A stretch of DNA of 64,000 nucleotides from Niabella pedocola (GTDB lineage Bacteria > Bacteroidota > Bacteroidia > Chitinophagales > Chitinophagaceae). The stretch's first letter is position 1. Each line of letters starts with the position of its first letter. The stretch spans positions 1,612,001 to 1,676,000 of the forward strand of contig NZ_JAJNEC010000005.1 in assembly GCF_021044425.1 (NCBI RefSeq), read 5' to 3'. Of the stretch, positions 45,643 through 54,158 are shown piece after piece. The position numbers and the translations under genes were made by a program. The notes under the pieces were generated by a model. It made no database searches, was not told where the DNA came from, and saw only the letters and a list, made by a program, of their open reading frames with translations.

Positions 45643-46356
45643 ATGAAACGATTTCCCTCCTTTTTGCTTTTCCTGGTCATGCTTGCCGGTCTGATTTACC
45701 TGTTTTTAGAAAACCGGAAATTGCGGGAAGCCGGCAATAACGATACCCGTTTTTTTGTATCGGAGGGCAGTGTGAATCCGAAAGATATCAACCTCAAGTA
45801 TGTAACCCTGGATAAGGCGCTGGAGATGACCAAAACCTTCAGGGAATTTCAATACCGGTTCATCACAGAAGGGCTCAACCGGTACCTGGGCAACAAACCC
45901 GATAGTACGCAAAAGACCACATTCTGGGATTCGCGGCTGACCACATTTTCACTGGACAGCATTAAAAAACTGGTATATACCATGGATGAACTGGTACGAA
46001 ATGGCAAACTGGTAAAACCCGACGGCAGTAAAGTAACCAGCTCCGAACTGGGTATCAAGATTTATGATGCGGCATACCCCGGCCTTCAACCCAGGGGTGC
46101 CGATTACGTGAGCCTTAAAGGCCGTCATACGCTGATACTGGTGCCGGCATACAAAGATCTGAGAACCGCGCAGTACCACGATTTCTTTCCCTCCGGCGAA
46201 ATCCCGGGAAAAGGCAAACAGATGCACCCCTTACTGGCAGCTGCGCCCAACCGCAGACTGGTAACAACCATGAGTTTTCTTCCACCGCCGCCTTCCAATA
46301 CGCAGGAAGTAGGATTGAATCAGGGTGGTGCCTGTCCTCCTCCCAGTGTAGAATAA
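45643..46356 (+). CDS. Membrane-anchored hypothetical protein, first gene of the two-component operon
   Basis: 237 residues. One N-terminal membrane helix (5-22, FLLFLVMLAGLIYLFLE) then a periplasmic domain of about 210 residues containing DKALEMTKTFREFQYRFI, LTTFSLDSIKKLVYTMDELV and ADYVSLKGRHTLILVPAYKD. The C-terminus is proline-rich (PPPPSNTQEVG...CPPPSVE). I do not recognise the family. Position ahead of a seven-helix protein, a kinase and a regulator suggests a role in signal reception, but that is inference. Confidence 0.75.
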   Translation: MKRFPSFLLFLVMLAGLIYLFLENRKLREAGNNDTRFFVSEGSVNPKDINLKYVTLDKALEMTKTFREFQYRFITEGLNRYLGNKPDSTQKTTFWDSRLTTFSLDSIKKLVYTMDELVRNGKLVKPDGSKVTSSELGIKIYDAAYPGLQPRGADYVSLKGRHTLILVPAYKDLRTAQYHDFFPSGEIPGKGKQMHPLLAAAPNRRLVTTMSFLPPPPSNTQEVGLNQGGACPPPSVE

Positions 46357-46385
46357 CATCAACTCTTTAATAACGCCTCGTAAAA

Positions 46386-47030
46386 ATGATCTCCTTCTAT
46401 ATCCTGATCTTTTTAGAATGGACCGGTTTTTTAACGGGGCTGTTTTTTTTAAGAAAGGGCGACAGGGATGCGGCGCTGATCGTTGCCTTCCTGGCCTGCG
46501 TGGTCATTGCCGAAACTTCCGTATACTTTGCACGCATTTTTATGCATCCGGATATCATCGTACGCTTTACCAATATCTGGTATAACTGTATGCTGCCGGT
46601 GCAATGTGTCTGTCTTTTATTATTCTTTTACCGGAAAACCAGATTGGGGTACTGGAAACATGCCATTAAAGGCTTTATAAGCATTGTGCTCTTTATAACC
46701 CTGTTACAGTTCTTTGCAGGCGATCCGTACCAGTTCAATACATTTAACTATACCCTTGAAGCCATTTTTATTTCCGCATGCAGTCTTCATTATTTGTTTG
46801 AGTTGATGAATAGTGAGGAGATCGAAGAAGTGACGCGGGATCCGTTCATGTATGTTTCCATCGGCCTGCTCCTGTTTTACCTGGGTACCCTTCCCTATAA
46901 TATTACCAAGTTTTACCTGTTTGGCACCTATCGCGGGCTGTTTTATATATACTATTATCTGTTCTTTGCCTTCAATTATTTTTTATATGGCATTATAACT
47001 TTTGGATTTCTATGGGCGAAAAAGAAATAA
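46386..47030 (+). CDS. Seven-helix membrane protein of the two-component operon
   Basis: 214 residues, nearly all hydrophobic: about seven helices at 3-22, 30-50, 62-82, 90-110, 120-140, 150-170 and 183-207. No enzymatic motif. The 3' end overlaps the kinase start by 19 bp, so the two are translated together. The kinase has only one membrane helix and no sensor domain, so this protein is a good candidate for a separate membrane sensor, like 7TM sensor modules that are normally fused to kinases. Confidence 0.78.
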   Translation: MISFYILIFLEWTGFLTGLFFLRKGDRDAALIVAFLACVVIAETSVYFARIFMHPDIIVRFTNIWYNCMLPVQCVCLLLFFYRKTRLGYWKHAIKGFISIVLFITLLQFFAGDPYQFNTFNYTLEAIFISACSLHYLFELMNSEEIEEVTRDPFMYVSIGLLLFYLGTLPYNITKFYLFGTYRGLFYIYYYLFFAFNYFLYGIITFGFLWAKKK

Positions 47031-47821
47031 ATGTTTTTTTCCTTTCGGTGATTCTGACGGTATTGCTGCTGGTAATGGCGGTATACTTTATCATTATCAG
47101 TATCCGCCGGCGTAACATTCTTTATAAAAGAGAGCGGGAAGCCAATGCCATCCTGCACAAACAGGAGCTGCTGGAAACGCGGCAGGAAGTACAGGAGCAA
47201 CTGATGCAGAACATCGGCAGTGAATTACACGACACCATCGGGCAAAAACTGACGCTTACGTATCTGCAGATGGAGAACACGCTGCAATCGGATGATATGG
47301 ACGACATCAAACGCAGGATCACTGCACAGAATGTGCTCATCCAGGAATCGCTGAACGAGTTGCGCAGCATCAGCAAGATGCTGACCACGCAAAACTTTTC
47401 CGATTTCAGTTTTGTACACTACCTGGAAAAAGAAATGGCACGGATCAATGAAAGCGGGCTCTGTCAAACATTTTTTTCCTGTCACCGGGATGTATCCGGG
47501 TTACTGAACGAGCATACCAACCTGTCTATCGTGCGCATTTGCCAGGAGTTTATCCAAAATAGTTTAAAACACAGCGGCGGTACCGCCATCGAGATCGAGG
47601 TGGCATTAGCCGGGTCGGTACTTAAGATCGCCTGTTCCGACAATGGGAAGGGGATCGATTGGGACCGGGCGGGCGGCTACCGCATCAGTGGTGGCAGCGG
47701 CCTGCAATCCATTGAGCGGAGGGTTCAGAGCATTGGCGCCACTTGTCATTGGAGCTGCAACAACGGTACGCAGTTGCACATTTCATTACCTTTAAACAAA
47801 ATCCCCGAACATGAGGCATAG
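47012..47821 (+). CDS. NarL-type sensor histidine kinase (HisKA_3)
   Basis: 269 residues. One membrane helix (9-29), a coiled coil (35-68) and the dimerisation domain with IGSELHDTIGQKLT, phospho-acceptor His73. The HATPase domain has FIQNSLKHSGG (N-box) and CSDNGKGIDWD (G1). No periplasmic or PAS domain is present, so it must sense through a partner or the membrane. It overlaps the 7-helix gene by 19 bp upstream and the regulator gene by 11 bp downstream. Confidence 0.93.
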   Translation: MGEKEINVFFLSVILTVLLLVMAVYFIIISIRRRNILYKREREANAILHKQELLETRQEVQEQLMQNIGSELHDTIGQKLTLTYLQMENTLQSDDMDDIKRRITAQNVLIQESLNELRSISKMLTTQNFSDFSFVHYLEKEMARINESGLCQTFFSCHRDVSGLLNEHTNLSIVRICQEFIQNSLKHSGGTAIEIEVALAGSVLKIACSDNGKGIDWDRAGGYRISGGSGLQSIERRVQSIGATCHWSCNNGTQLHISLPLNKIPEHEA

Positions 47822-48443
47822 TATTGTCATTGTTGACGATCATATACTGATTGCGCAGGCCTTGTCTACCATGATCAGCTCGATCCCCAATTTTGATGTG
47901 CTGTATGCATGCAGCAGTGGCAATGAAATGATTGAACGGTTCCACCATCCTAAAAACATCCCGGATGTAGTGATCCTCGATGTGCAAATGCCGGTAATGG
48001 ACGGTTACGCGGTGGCCAAATGGCTCACCGAACATCATCCGGGCGTTATCGTACTGGCGTTAAGCATGCAGGACGATGATGAAAAGATCATCAAGATGAT
48101 CCGCTCCGGTGCAAAGGGGTATTTATTAAAAAGCATCCAGCAAAAGGACCTGGCCCATGCCCTCAACACCATTGTAAAAGAAGGCATCTTTTACAATGCG
48201 AAGGTGAGTAAGGCCCTGGCCAATGATTATATCAAAAAAGAGGTAACACAGCAGGAACTAAGCCCCAAAGAGCGGGAGCTGATCCCCTGGCTTTGCTCGG
48301 ATGCCACTTACAAGGAAATTGCAGCTTCGGTTTTTTTAAGCGCACGTACGGTGGAAAGCTACGCCACCAATATTATGGAAAAGCTGGAGGTACGAAACCG
48401 GGTAGGTCTGGTGTTGATTGCCATTAAAAAGGGGTGGGTCTGA
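47811..48443 (+). CDS. NarL/LuxR-type response regulator
   Basis: 210 residues. Receiver domain 1-120 with phospho-acceptor Asp57 (VVILDVQMPVMDG) and the conserved GYLLKS. LuxR-type HTH at about 143-205 (LSPKERELIPWLCSDATYKEIAASVFLSARTVESYATNIMEKL). Its start overlaps the kinase stop by 11 bp. It is the output of the operon; likely targets include the inverted repeats at 45419-45477. Confidence 0.95.
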   Translation: MRHSIVIVDDHILIAQALSTMISSIPNFDVLYACSSGNEMIERFHHPKNIPDVVILDVQMPVMDGYAVAKWLTEHHPGVIVLALSMQDDDEKIIKMIRSGAKGYLLKSIQQKDLAHALNTIVKEGIFYNAKVSKALANDYIKKEVTQQELSPKERELIPWLCSDATYKEIAASVFLSARTVESYATNIMEKLEVRNRVGLVLIAIKKGWV

Positions 48444-48483
48444 AAAATCACCTTCCGTTTTTACTAACATACCGTACTATCAG

Positions 48484-48516
48484 AAAGGAACTTTAACCTG
48501 TAGCTAAAGTCCCTTT
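48484..48516. terminator. Hairpin between the response-regulator and S41 genes
   Basis: AAAGGAACTTTA (48484-48495) pairs with TAAAGTCCCTTT (48505-48516) at 11 of 12 positions with a 9-nt loop. It lies between convergent genes; short T-runs on both sides suggest a bidirectional terminator. Confidence 0.6.
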
Positions 48517-48566
48517 GCCAATATGCAGCGCCGGCTTACCAAATGCCGGAAGCGTATCGTCTCTTT

Positions 48567-50045
48567 TTAATTTCCCATTCGCCTGGGCATTTCGATCATG
48601 CCTTTGAAACGCTGATCGGGTATCGGGTTCCGGATCATCAGTTTACGGTTATTGGCGGGTTCTTTCAACGCGGTCCGGCTCATAAGTTGAGCGGGCACGG
48701 TAACACCCAGGATCTTCAACGCCCTGCGCAGATAGATTTCGTCTGTGCTTCCCCAGTCTTTTGAGTAATCCTCAAACCGGTCATTCGTCCCTGCCACCGT
48801 ATTCGCATCATCCGGGATCATTCCGTCAAAATAGTCACCTGCTCCGTCTTTATTTTTTGACCAAAGTGAAACCGCATACATATCGAACTTACCGATGGTC
48901 ATTCCTACAAAACCTACTGGTTTGCCGTAGGTAGTGTCTCCTACCATTTTTATGGTCATATACGGCTTCAATACATTGATCAGCAATTCGCTTGCAGATG
49001 CCGTTTGACCCGACCCGATAAATGCTACATTGGATAGATTGAGCGTCTTTACCTTTTTAAATGGACTGGCGGCATACGTAACCCAGGAATCAAAAACATC
49101 ACCCCATGAATAGCTGTATCCAGGTACGATCCTTGTCCTAAGATAATTGCTGTACTGGTGTGCAGAAAGATTGGCGTTGAAATACTCCGAGTACATCAGG
49201 TTGGTATTTGTTCCAACAGAAACAGGTGCAATAAGATTGGCCAGGTATTCGGTTGTTTCCACGGCCCCACCCCCATTATACCGCAGGTCCACGACCAGAT
49301 CCGTGATCCCACTACTGATAAAATTGTCAAATACCGGGTCAATAAAGGGCTGTGCTTTATTCAGTGCGATAAACTCATTAAACACAATATAGCCCACCTT
49401 TCTTCCGGACAGGTTTAGGATCGTGCTGTACAAAACAGGGTTGATATTGTAGTTGGCGGCGTTTACCGTTACCGTCACTGTGCTGGCATCCGGCTTTTGC
49501 AAGGTCAGGGAAGTGCTATTGCTGTAATAAATGCCATTGATAACCCGCGTTACATTCGGGCCGGGGTTACTTCCGCCTCCGTCATAGCTGAGGTTGGTAT
49601 TGCCGTTAATGGCGGTAATTCTCCAGGTACGGCGGATGCCCAGCTGGTAGGCCGGTGAACCAGGATAAACGGCCACCACACGGAGGTCATTCACATCGTT
49701 GTAGTTCACATCCATTCCAAACCCACCGGAAACACCACCGATCTCACCGGCAACGGTTCCGTCATCCAGGAAACTGTATTTATCCAGGTTTTTTCCGTTT
49801 TGTTTTTTAAAACTGATCAGCGCATTAAACATATCTTCCGTTTTGGCATAGCTGTTGGGCCTAAATGTTGCCGAATCGGGGATCACATCATTCCATAAAT
49901 ACTGATCCCTGAAAAGGAAATACATAGAATCATTTACACTGGGTACCTTATTTTCCGGTCTTGTTGGTTTATCCTTTTCGCAGGCAACCAGTACCAGCGA
50001 AAATAAGGCAGCAATGAATGCAGTTCTTTGCAATATGGTGGTCAT
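48567..50045 (-). CDS. S41-family (C-terminal processing) peptidase, lipoprotein
   Basis: 492 residues from ATG at 50045, giving lipobox SLVLVAC-EKDK; an ATG 21 bp upstream adds a poorer N-terminus. A PDZ domain is at about 85-180 (AVYPGSPAYQLGIRRTWRITAING). The peptidase domain has VVDLRYNGGGAVETTEYLA and the catalytic Ser in AFIGSGQTASASELL, with a Lys in TTYGKPVGF. Family members cleave C-terminal tails of exported proteins. Outer-membrane anchoring is likely in Bacteroidota, because no Asp follows the Cys. Confidence 0.9.
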   Translation of the reverse strand: MTTILQRTAFIAALFSLVLVACEKDKPTRPENKVPSVNDSMYFLFRDQYLWNDVIPDSATFRPNSYAKTEDMFNALISFKKQNGKNLDKYSFLDDGTVAGEIGGVSGGFGMDVNYNDVNDLRVVAVYPGSPAYQLGIRRTWRITAINGNTNLSYDGGGSNPGPNVTRVINGIYYSNSTSLTLQKPDASTVTVTVNAANYNINPVLYSTILNLSGRKVGYIVFNEFIALNKAQPFIDPVFDNFISSGITDLVVDLRYNGGGAVETTEYLANLIAPVSVGTNTNLMYSEYFNANLSAHQYSNYLRTRIVPGYSYSWGDVFDSWVTYAASPFKKVKTLNLSNVAFIGSGQTASASELLINVLKPYMTIKMVGDTTYGKPVGFVGMTIGKFDMYAVSLWSKNKDGAGDYFDGMIPDDANTVAGTNDRFEDYSKDWGSTDEIYLRRALKILGVTVPAQLMSRTALKEPANNRKLMIRNPIPDQRFKGMIEMPRRMGN

Positions 50046-50161
50046 AAGACATAGTTTAAAAATCAAAAGTACTTTAATTCACCGGAATACGGACATCCGC
50101 CCGCTTCCGGGAATGTCCGGTTCAAAAAGCAGCCGGTAACAGTGCAAGGCTCTATTGGATA

Positions 50162-53002
50162 TTAATGCGCCTCCAGCCAATTGCTGCCTTCGCCGCATTC
50201 GGCGATCACCGGTACTTCAAACGGCAACGGCAGGGCGGCCTGCATGTTTTCGATGATCAGTGGTTTCAGCTCATGCACTTCCTCTTTTAACGCATCAAAG
50301 ATCAACTCATCGTGCACCTGCAGGATCATCCGGCTTTTGAGTCCGGCTTTTTGCATGGCAGCATATACTTTTTGCATCGCCAGCTTGATCATGTCGGCGG
50401 CGGTACCCTGGATGGGAGAGTTGATGGCATTACGCTCGGCAAAGCCTCTTACGGTAAAATTGCTGGAATTAATGTCTTTCAGCCAGCGCTTGCGTCCCAT
50501 CAGGGTTTGTACATAGCCATGCTCCCGGGCAAAATTGATGGTGTCATCCATATACCGCTGGATGCCGGAGAATTCCTTTTTATAGCTGTCGATAATGCCC
50601 TTGGCTTCGGTACGGGAAATGCCCAGGTTATCTGCCAGGCCAAAAGCACCCTGGCCATATATGATACCGAAATTCACGCTCTTTGATTTATAACGCATCT
50701 CCTTGGTAACGGCATCCATCTCCACGTTGAATACTTTGGAAGCCGTTGCCGTATGAATATCGGTGCCCTGTTTAAATGCATTCACCATGTTCACATCACC
50801 GCTCATGGCTGCTACGATCCGGAGTTCGATCTGCGAATAGTCGGCCGACAATAATACATGCCGTTCATCCCGCGGAATAAATGCCTTCCGGATCTCTTTG
50901 CCCCTTTCTGTACGTACGGGTATATTCTGAAGATTGGGGTTATTGCTGGCCAGCCGGCCTGTAACCGCTACTGCCTGTCCATAGGTGGTATGCACACGAC
51001 CCGTTTTGGGATTGATCAGTTGCGGGAGCGCATCCACATACGTGGAGCGCAGCTTGGTCAGCTCCCGGAAGGTAATGATCTGATCGGCGATCGCATGCCC
51101 CTTTGCCGCCAGTTTCAATAAAACATCCTCCCCGGTCTGGTACTGGCCGGTTTTTGTCTTGCGGGCCGAGCTGTCCAGCTGCAGCCGTTCAAACAATACT
51201 TCTCCCAATTGTTTGGGAGATGCCAGGTTGAATTTTACGCCGGCGATCTCAAATACTTTCTTTTCCGCTTCGGCAGCGTCTTTTTCCAGTTCTTTTGAAT
51301 AGTTTTTCAAAAACGTTTCATCAATACGGATCCCTTCAAATTCCATATTGGTCAATACCTGTACCAGCGGGTTTTCCACTTCTTCAAAAACCTGCCGCAC
51401 CTGGCGTTGTTCCAGCATGGGATCAAATACTTCTTTTAACTGCAGGGTAATGTCGGCATCTTCCGCGGCGTAATCTTTTATTTTTTCAATCTCCACATCA
51501 CGCATCGTGCCCTGGGTCTTTCCTTTTTTGCCAATCAACTCTTCGATGTGGATCGGCTCATAGCCCAGGTATTTGGCGCTCAGCTGATCCATACTTCGTT
51601 TGCCATCCGGCTCAATCACGTAATGTGCCAGCATGGTATCAAAGATCTTGCCTTTAGGTGCTACGCCATACCACTTTAATACCAGCAGGTCGTATTTTAA
51701 ATTCTGGCCGATCCAAAGCTTACTTTCATCTTCAAATAAAGGTGCCAGCAATGCCAGTATTTTCTTTGTTTCTTCCTGGTCTGCCGGACAAGGAATATAG
51801 TACCCGGTTCCTGCTTTAATGGAAAAGCTCAACCCCACCAGTTCCGCAAGATTGGCGTCAATATTGGTGGTTTCCGTATCAAAGCATACCTCCGTTACTG
51901 GTAACAGCTCTTTTACCAATTCGGAGATCGCCTGTTCACCGGTAATGGCTTTATAAAGCGGCTGCGTGTCCTTAATGGTTTTTAGCGTTGTAAAACCTTC
52001 GGAAGCGGCTTCCGTTTCAGCAGGTAATGGTTCGGCTATTTCTGCTCCGCCGATCACATTTCCAAACAGGTCGATCTGCAGGCCCTTGTTGCCCGGCGTT
52101 TTTGCAACCGGGGCGGCGGCCAGCTCTCCTTCTTCGCCCAGCAGGCGCTTGGCCAGTGTCCGGAATTCCAGCTCGCCAAAAACCTCTTTTAATTCGTCTT
52201 TATTCCAATCCTTGATCTGGAAATCCTCCTCATGAAATTCAACCGGCACATCCGTAATAATGGTGGCCAGCTTCTTGGAAAGAATGGCCAGGTCCTTTCC
52301 TTCCTGCACCTTCCGCCCCAATGCCCCTTTTATATTTTCCGCGTTGGCCACTACATTCTCCAGGGTTTCGTATTCCGCCAGCAGCTTGGCCGCTGTTTTT
52401 TCGCCCACGCCGGCGATCCCGGGAATATTATCTACCGCATCCCCCATCAAACCCAGCACATCAATCACCTGGGATACGCTTTTTATATTCCATTTGGCGC
52501 AGACCTCCTCCGGCCCCATGATCTCTACGTCACCGCCCTGGTAACCGGGTTTGTAAATCTTTATCTTATCGGTAACCAGCTGGCCATAATCCTTATCCGG
52601 CGTTACCATAAATACATCGTACCCGGCTGCTGCCGCTTTTATACTCAGGGTGCCAATGATGTCATCCGCTTCATAGCCGTCTGACTCAATTACGGGTATA
52701 TTAAATCCTTTAATGATGCGTTTGATATCCGGCACGGCGATCATGATATCCTCCGGTGTTTCCTGGCGATTGGCCTTGTAATCGGCATAGTCCGTATGGC
52801 GCTCCGTAAGGGCGTGTGTATCAAAACAAACGGCCATATGGGAGGGTTTTTGCTTATTGATCAGTTCTACCAGGGTATTCGTAAACCCAAACTGGGCATT
52901 GGTATTTTTATTTTTACTGGTGATACGGGGACTGCGGATGAGTGCATAATAGGCGCGAAAAACTAGCGCATACGCGTCTAACAGAAATAACTTTTTCTCC
53001 AT
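50162..53002 (-). CDS. polA: DNA polymerase I
   Basis: 946 residues from ATG at 53002 (MEKKLFLLDAYALVFRAYYAL). The frame is open to 53158, but those extra 52 codons run into a dispersed repeat. The 5'-3' exonuclease spans 1-290 (MVTPDKDYGQLV, DVLGLMGDAVDNIPG). The 3'-5' exonuclease spans about 355-540, with FDTETT, NLKYDLLVLK and YAAEDAD all intact, so proofreading is expected. The polymerase spans 560-946: motif A LLSADYSQIELRIVA, motif B RYKSKSVNFGIIYGQ and motif C QVHDELI. It fills Okazaki gaps and serves in excision repair with UvrB. Confidence 0.96.
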   Translation of the reverse strand: MEKKLFLLDAYALVFRAYYALIRSPRITSKNKNTNAQFGFTNTLVELINKQKPSHMAVCFDTHALTERHTDYADYKANRQETPEDIMIAVPDIKRIIKGFNIPVIESDGYEADDIIGTLSIKAAAAGYDVFMVTPDKDYGQLVTDKIKIYKPGYQGGDVEIMGPEEVCAKWNIKSVSQVIDVLGLMGDAVDNIPGIAGVGEKTAAKLLAEYETLENVVANAENIKGALGRKVQEGKDLAILSKKLATIITDVPVEFHEEDFQIKDWNKDELKEVFGELEFRTLAKRLLGEEGELAAAPVAKTPGNKGLQIDLFGNVIGGAEIAEPLPAETEAASEGFTTLKTIKDTQPLYKAITGEQAISELVKELLPVTEVCFDTETTNIDANLAELVGLSFSIKAGTGYYIPCPADQEETKKILALLAPLFEDESKLWIGQNLKYDLLVLKWYGVAPKGKIFDTMLAHYVIEPDGKRSMDQLSAKYLGYEPIHIEELIGKKGKTQGTMRDVEIEKIKDYAAEDADITLQLKEVFDPMLEQRQVRQVFEEVENPLVQVLTNMEFEGIRIDETFLKNYSKELEKDAAEAEKKVFEIAGVKFNLASPKQLGEVLFERLQLDSSARKTKTGQYQTGEDVLLKLAAKGHAIADQIITFRELTKLRSTYVDALPQLINPKTGRVHTTYGQAVAVTGRLASNNPNLQNIPVRTERGKEIRKAFIPRDERHVLLSADYSQIELRIVAAMSGDVNMVNAFKQGTDIHTATASKVFNVEMDAVTKEMRYKSKSVNFGIIYGQGAFGLADNLGISRTEAKGIIDSYKKEFSGIQRYMDDTINFAREHGYVQTLMGRKRWLKDINSSNFTVRGFAERNAINSPIQGTAADMIKLAMQKVYAAMQKAGLKSRMILQVHDELIFDALKEEVHELKPLIIENMQAALPLPFEVPVIAECGEGSNWLEAH

Positions 53003-53078
53003 TCCGCTAAGGTAATGTATAGAATCTAAAACGCGATAACGCAGCAATAATAACCAATGCTGGTGTTCAGATGGCGTT

Positions 53079-53281
53079 GCCGCAGATCCGCTGATTGTTT
53101 TTGGTTTCTGTAAATTAAAAGGATCTGTAAACGGTATCCACGCGGTTAATCTGTGCATCAGCGGCGTACAATTATTTTATTCCCGGTATGCGGGCGTTCC
53201 GTTGATTCCCGCAGACTTTTCCCCTCGGGTCTTCGCGGATGACTTCCACCTCTGCGTTTCATCTACGCAATCTGCGGAAAA
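53079..53281 (-). repeat. MITE-like element with GCCGCAGAT / ATCTGCGG ends, copy 1
   Basis: Begins GCCGCAGATCCGCTGATTGT and ends with ATCTGCGGA, an imperfect inverted pair. Inside are further relatives (ATCTGTGC-ATCAGCGGCG near 53150, CCCGCAGAC near 53205, ATCTACGCAATCTGCGG at 53261-53277). A shorter copy lies at 56750-56834. No transposase. It fills most of the 302 bp between polA and its upstream neighbour. Confidence 0.6.
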
Positions 53282-53304
53282 AAGAAAGGCGTAACGAGGT
53301 TCAG

Positions 53305-53979
53305 CTATTCAATGGAAATCAATTCTGTTTTGCCGTATTTGGACTCCGTGCGCACCACGCCGAATCCCGGCACGAACCATTCCGTCATTTCCATTTTAAA
53401 GGGTACTCCAAAACCCATGTTGATCAGTGTTTTCGACTGGTACGTGATCTTATAGGCATCCCAGGTTCCGGCAGGAGTGGTCACCTTTTCCTTTGCCTCC
53501 ACATGGCGGTCCGTAATATCCAGGGATACAGATGCCGGGATACCCGTAGCCATTTTCATGTCCATTTCAAAACTGCCGTCTTTCAGGTCCTGTCCAACAC
53601 TGAGCGATGAAGGGTATTCCAGGTACATGCCTTTGGCACTGGCTTCGGTCGATTGCATTTGTCCACTCTGCTGCGGTGCCATCATCATTTTCATATCCAT
53701 CATCAGGACGCCGCCCTTGCATTGAACGGTACCGGAAGATACCGCCAGGGATTTGTCTTTACGGTCAAATACCTCCGAACGCAATGCCGCGGTACTGCCG
53801 CCTCCACCGGCCGTTACCTCCGTCGTTTTATATACCACTTTGCCGTCGGAGCTTCCTTTTTTATTAAAGATCCCAATGGTGACCGTCTTATTCTTCTGAA
53901 AAAAATAATACCCGCATTGGGCGGAAGCGCTTTTATGTACCACCAGCAGGATCAGTATCCATACCCATTTTGTTTTCAT
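53305..53979 (-). CDS. TapB-like exported beta-barrel protein of unknown function
   Basis: 224 residues. Signal peptide 1-20 (LLVVHKSASAQ). The body is beta-rich (FNKKGSSDGKVVYKTTEVTAGGG, MKMATGIPASVSLDITDRHVEAKEKVTTPAGTWDAYKITYQ) and ends EWFVPGFGVVRTESKYGKTELISIE, close to the exported single-domain proteins called TapB/DUF3108-like in Bacteroidota. These resemble lipocalin-type LolA/LolB folds; function unknown. Confidence 0.7.
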   Translation of the reverse strand: MKTKWVWILILLVVHKSASAQCGYYFFQKNKTVTIGIFNKKGSSDGKVVYKTTEVTAGGGGSTAALRSEVFDRKDKSLAVSSGTVQCKGGVLMMDMKMMMAPQQSGQMQSTEASAKGMYLEYPSSLSVGQDLKDGSFEMDMKMATGIPASVSLDITDRHVEAKEKVTTPAGTWDAYKITYQSKTLINMGFGVPFKMEMTEWFVPGFGVVRTESKYGKTELISIE

Positions 53980-54158
53980 ATTTCTGTTGTTTGAGCATTA
54001 AGCGGTAAAGCTACCCTTTCCGCTGCGGTACCCCTATCGCTAAAATAAGGGAGCCATAAACGCCATGCATTGGCTACAGGTTTTTATACATGCGGCTTTT
54101 CATCTATATTTACCGCAAATCTGGCTACTATAACCATTTTTATATTATTCAAACTACC

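Noticed and set aside
45393..45740. 115-codon open frame upstream of the two-component operon
   Set aside because: It runs over the three inverted repeats and then overlaps the start of the 237-residue membrane protein in another frame; composition is unlike the neighbours.
53003..53158. 52-residue N-terminal extension of DNA polymerase I
   Set aside because: It translates a dispersed repeat; the conserved polymerase I start (KLFLLDAYALVFRAYYAL) follows the ATG at 53002.
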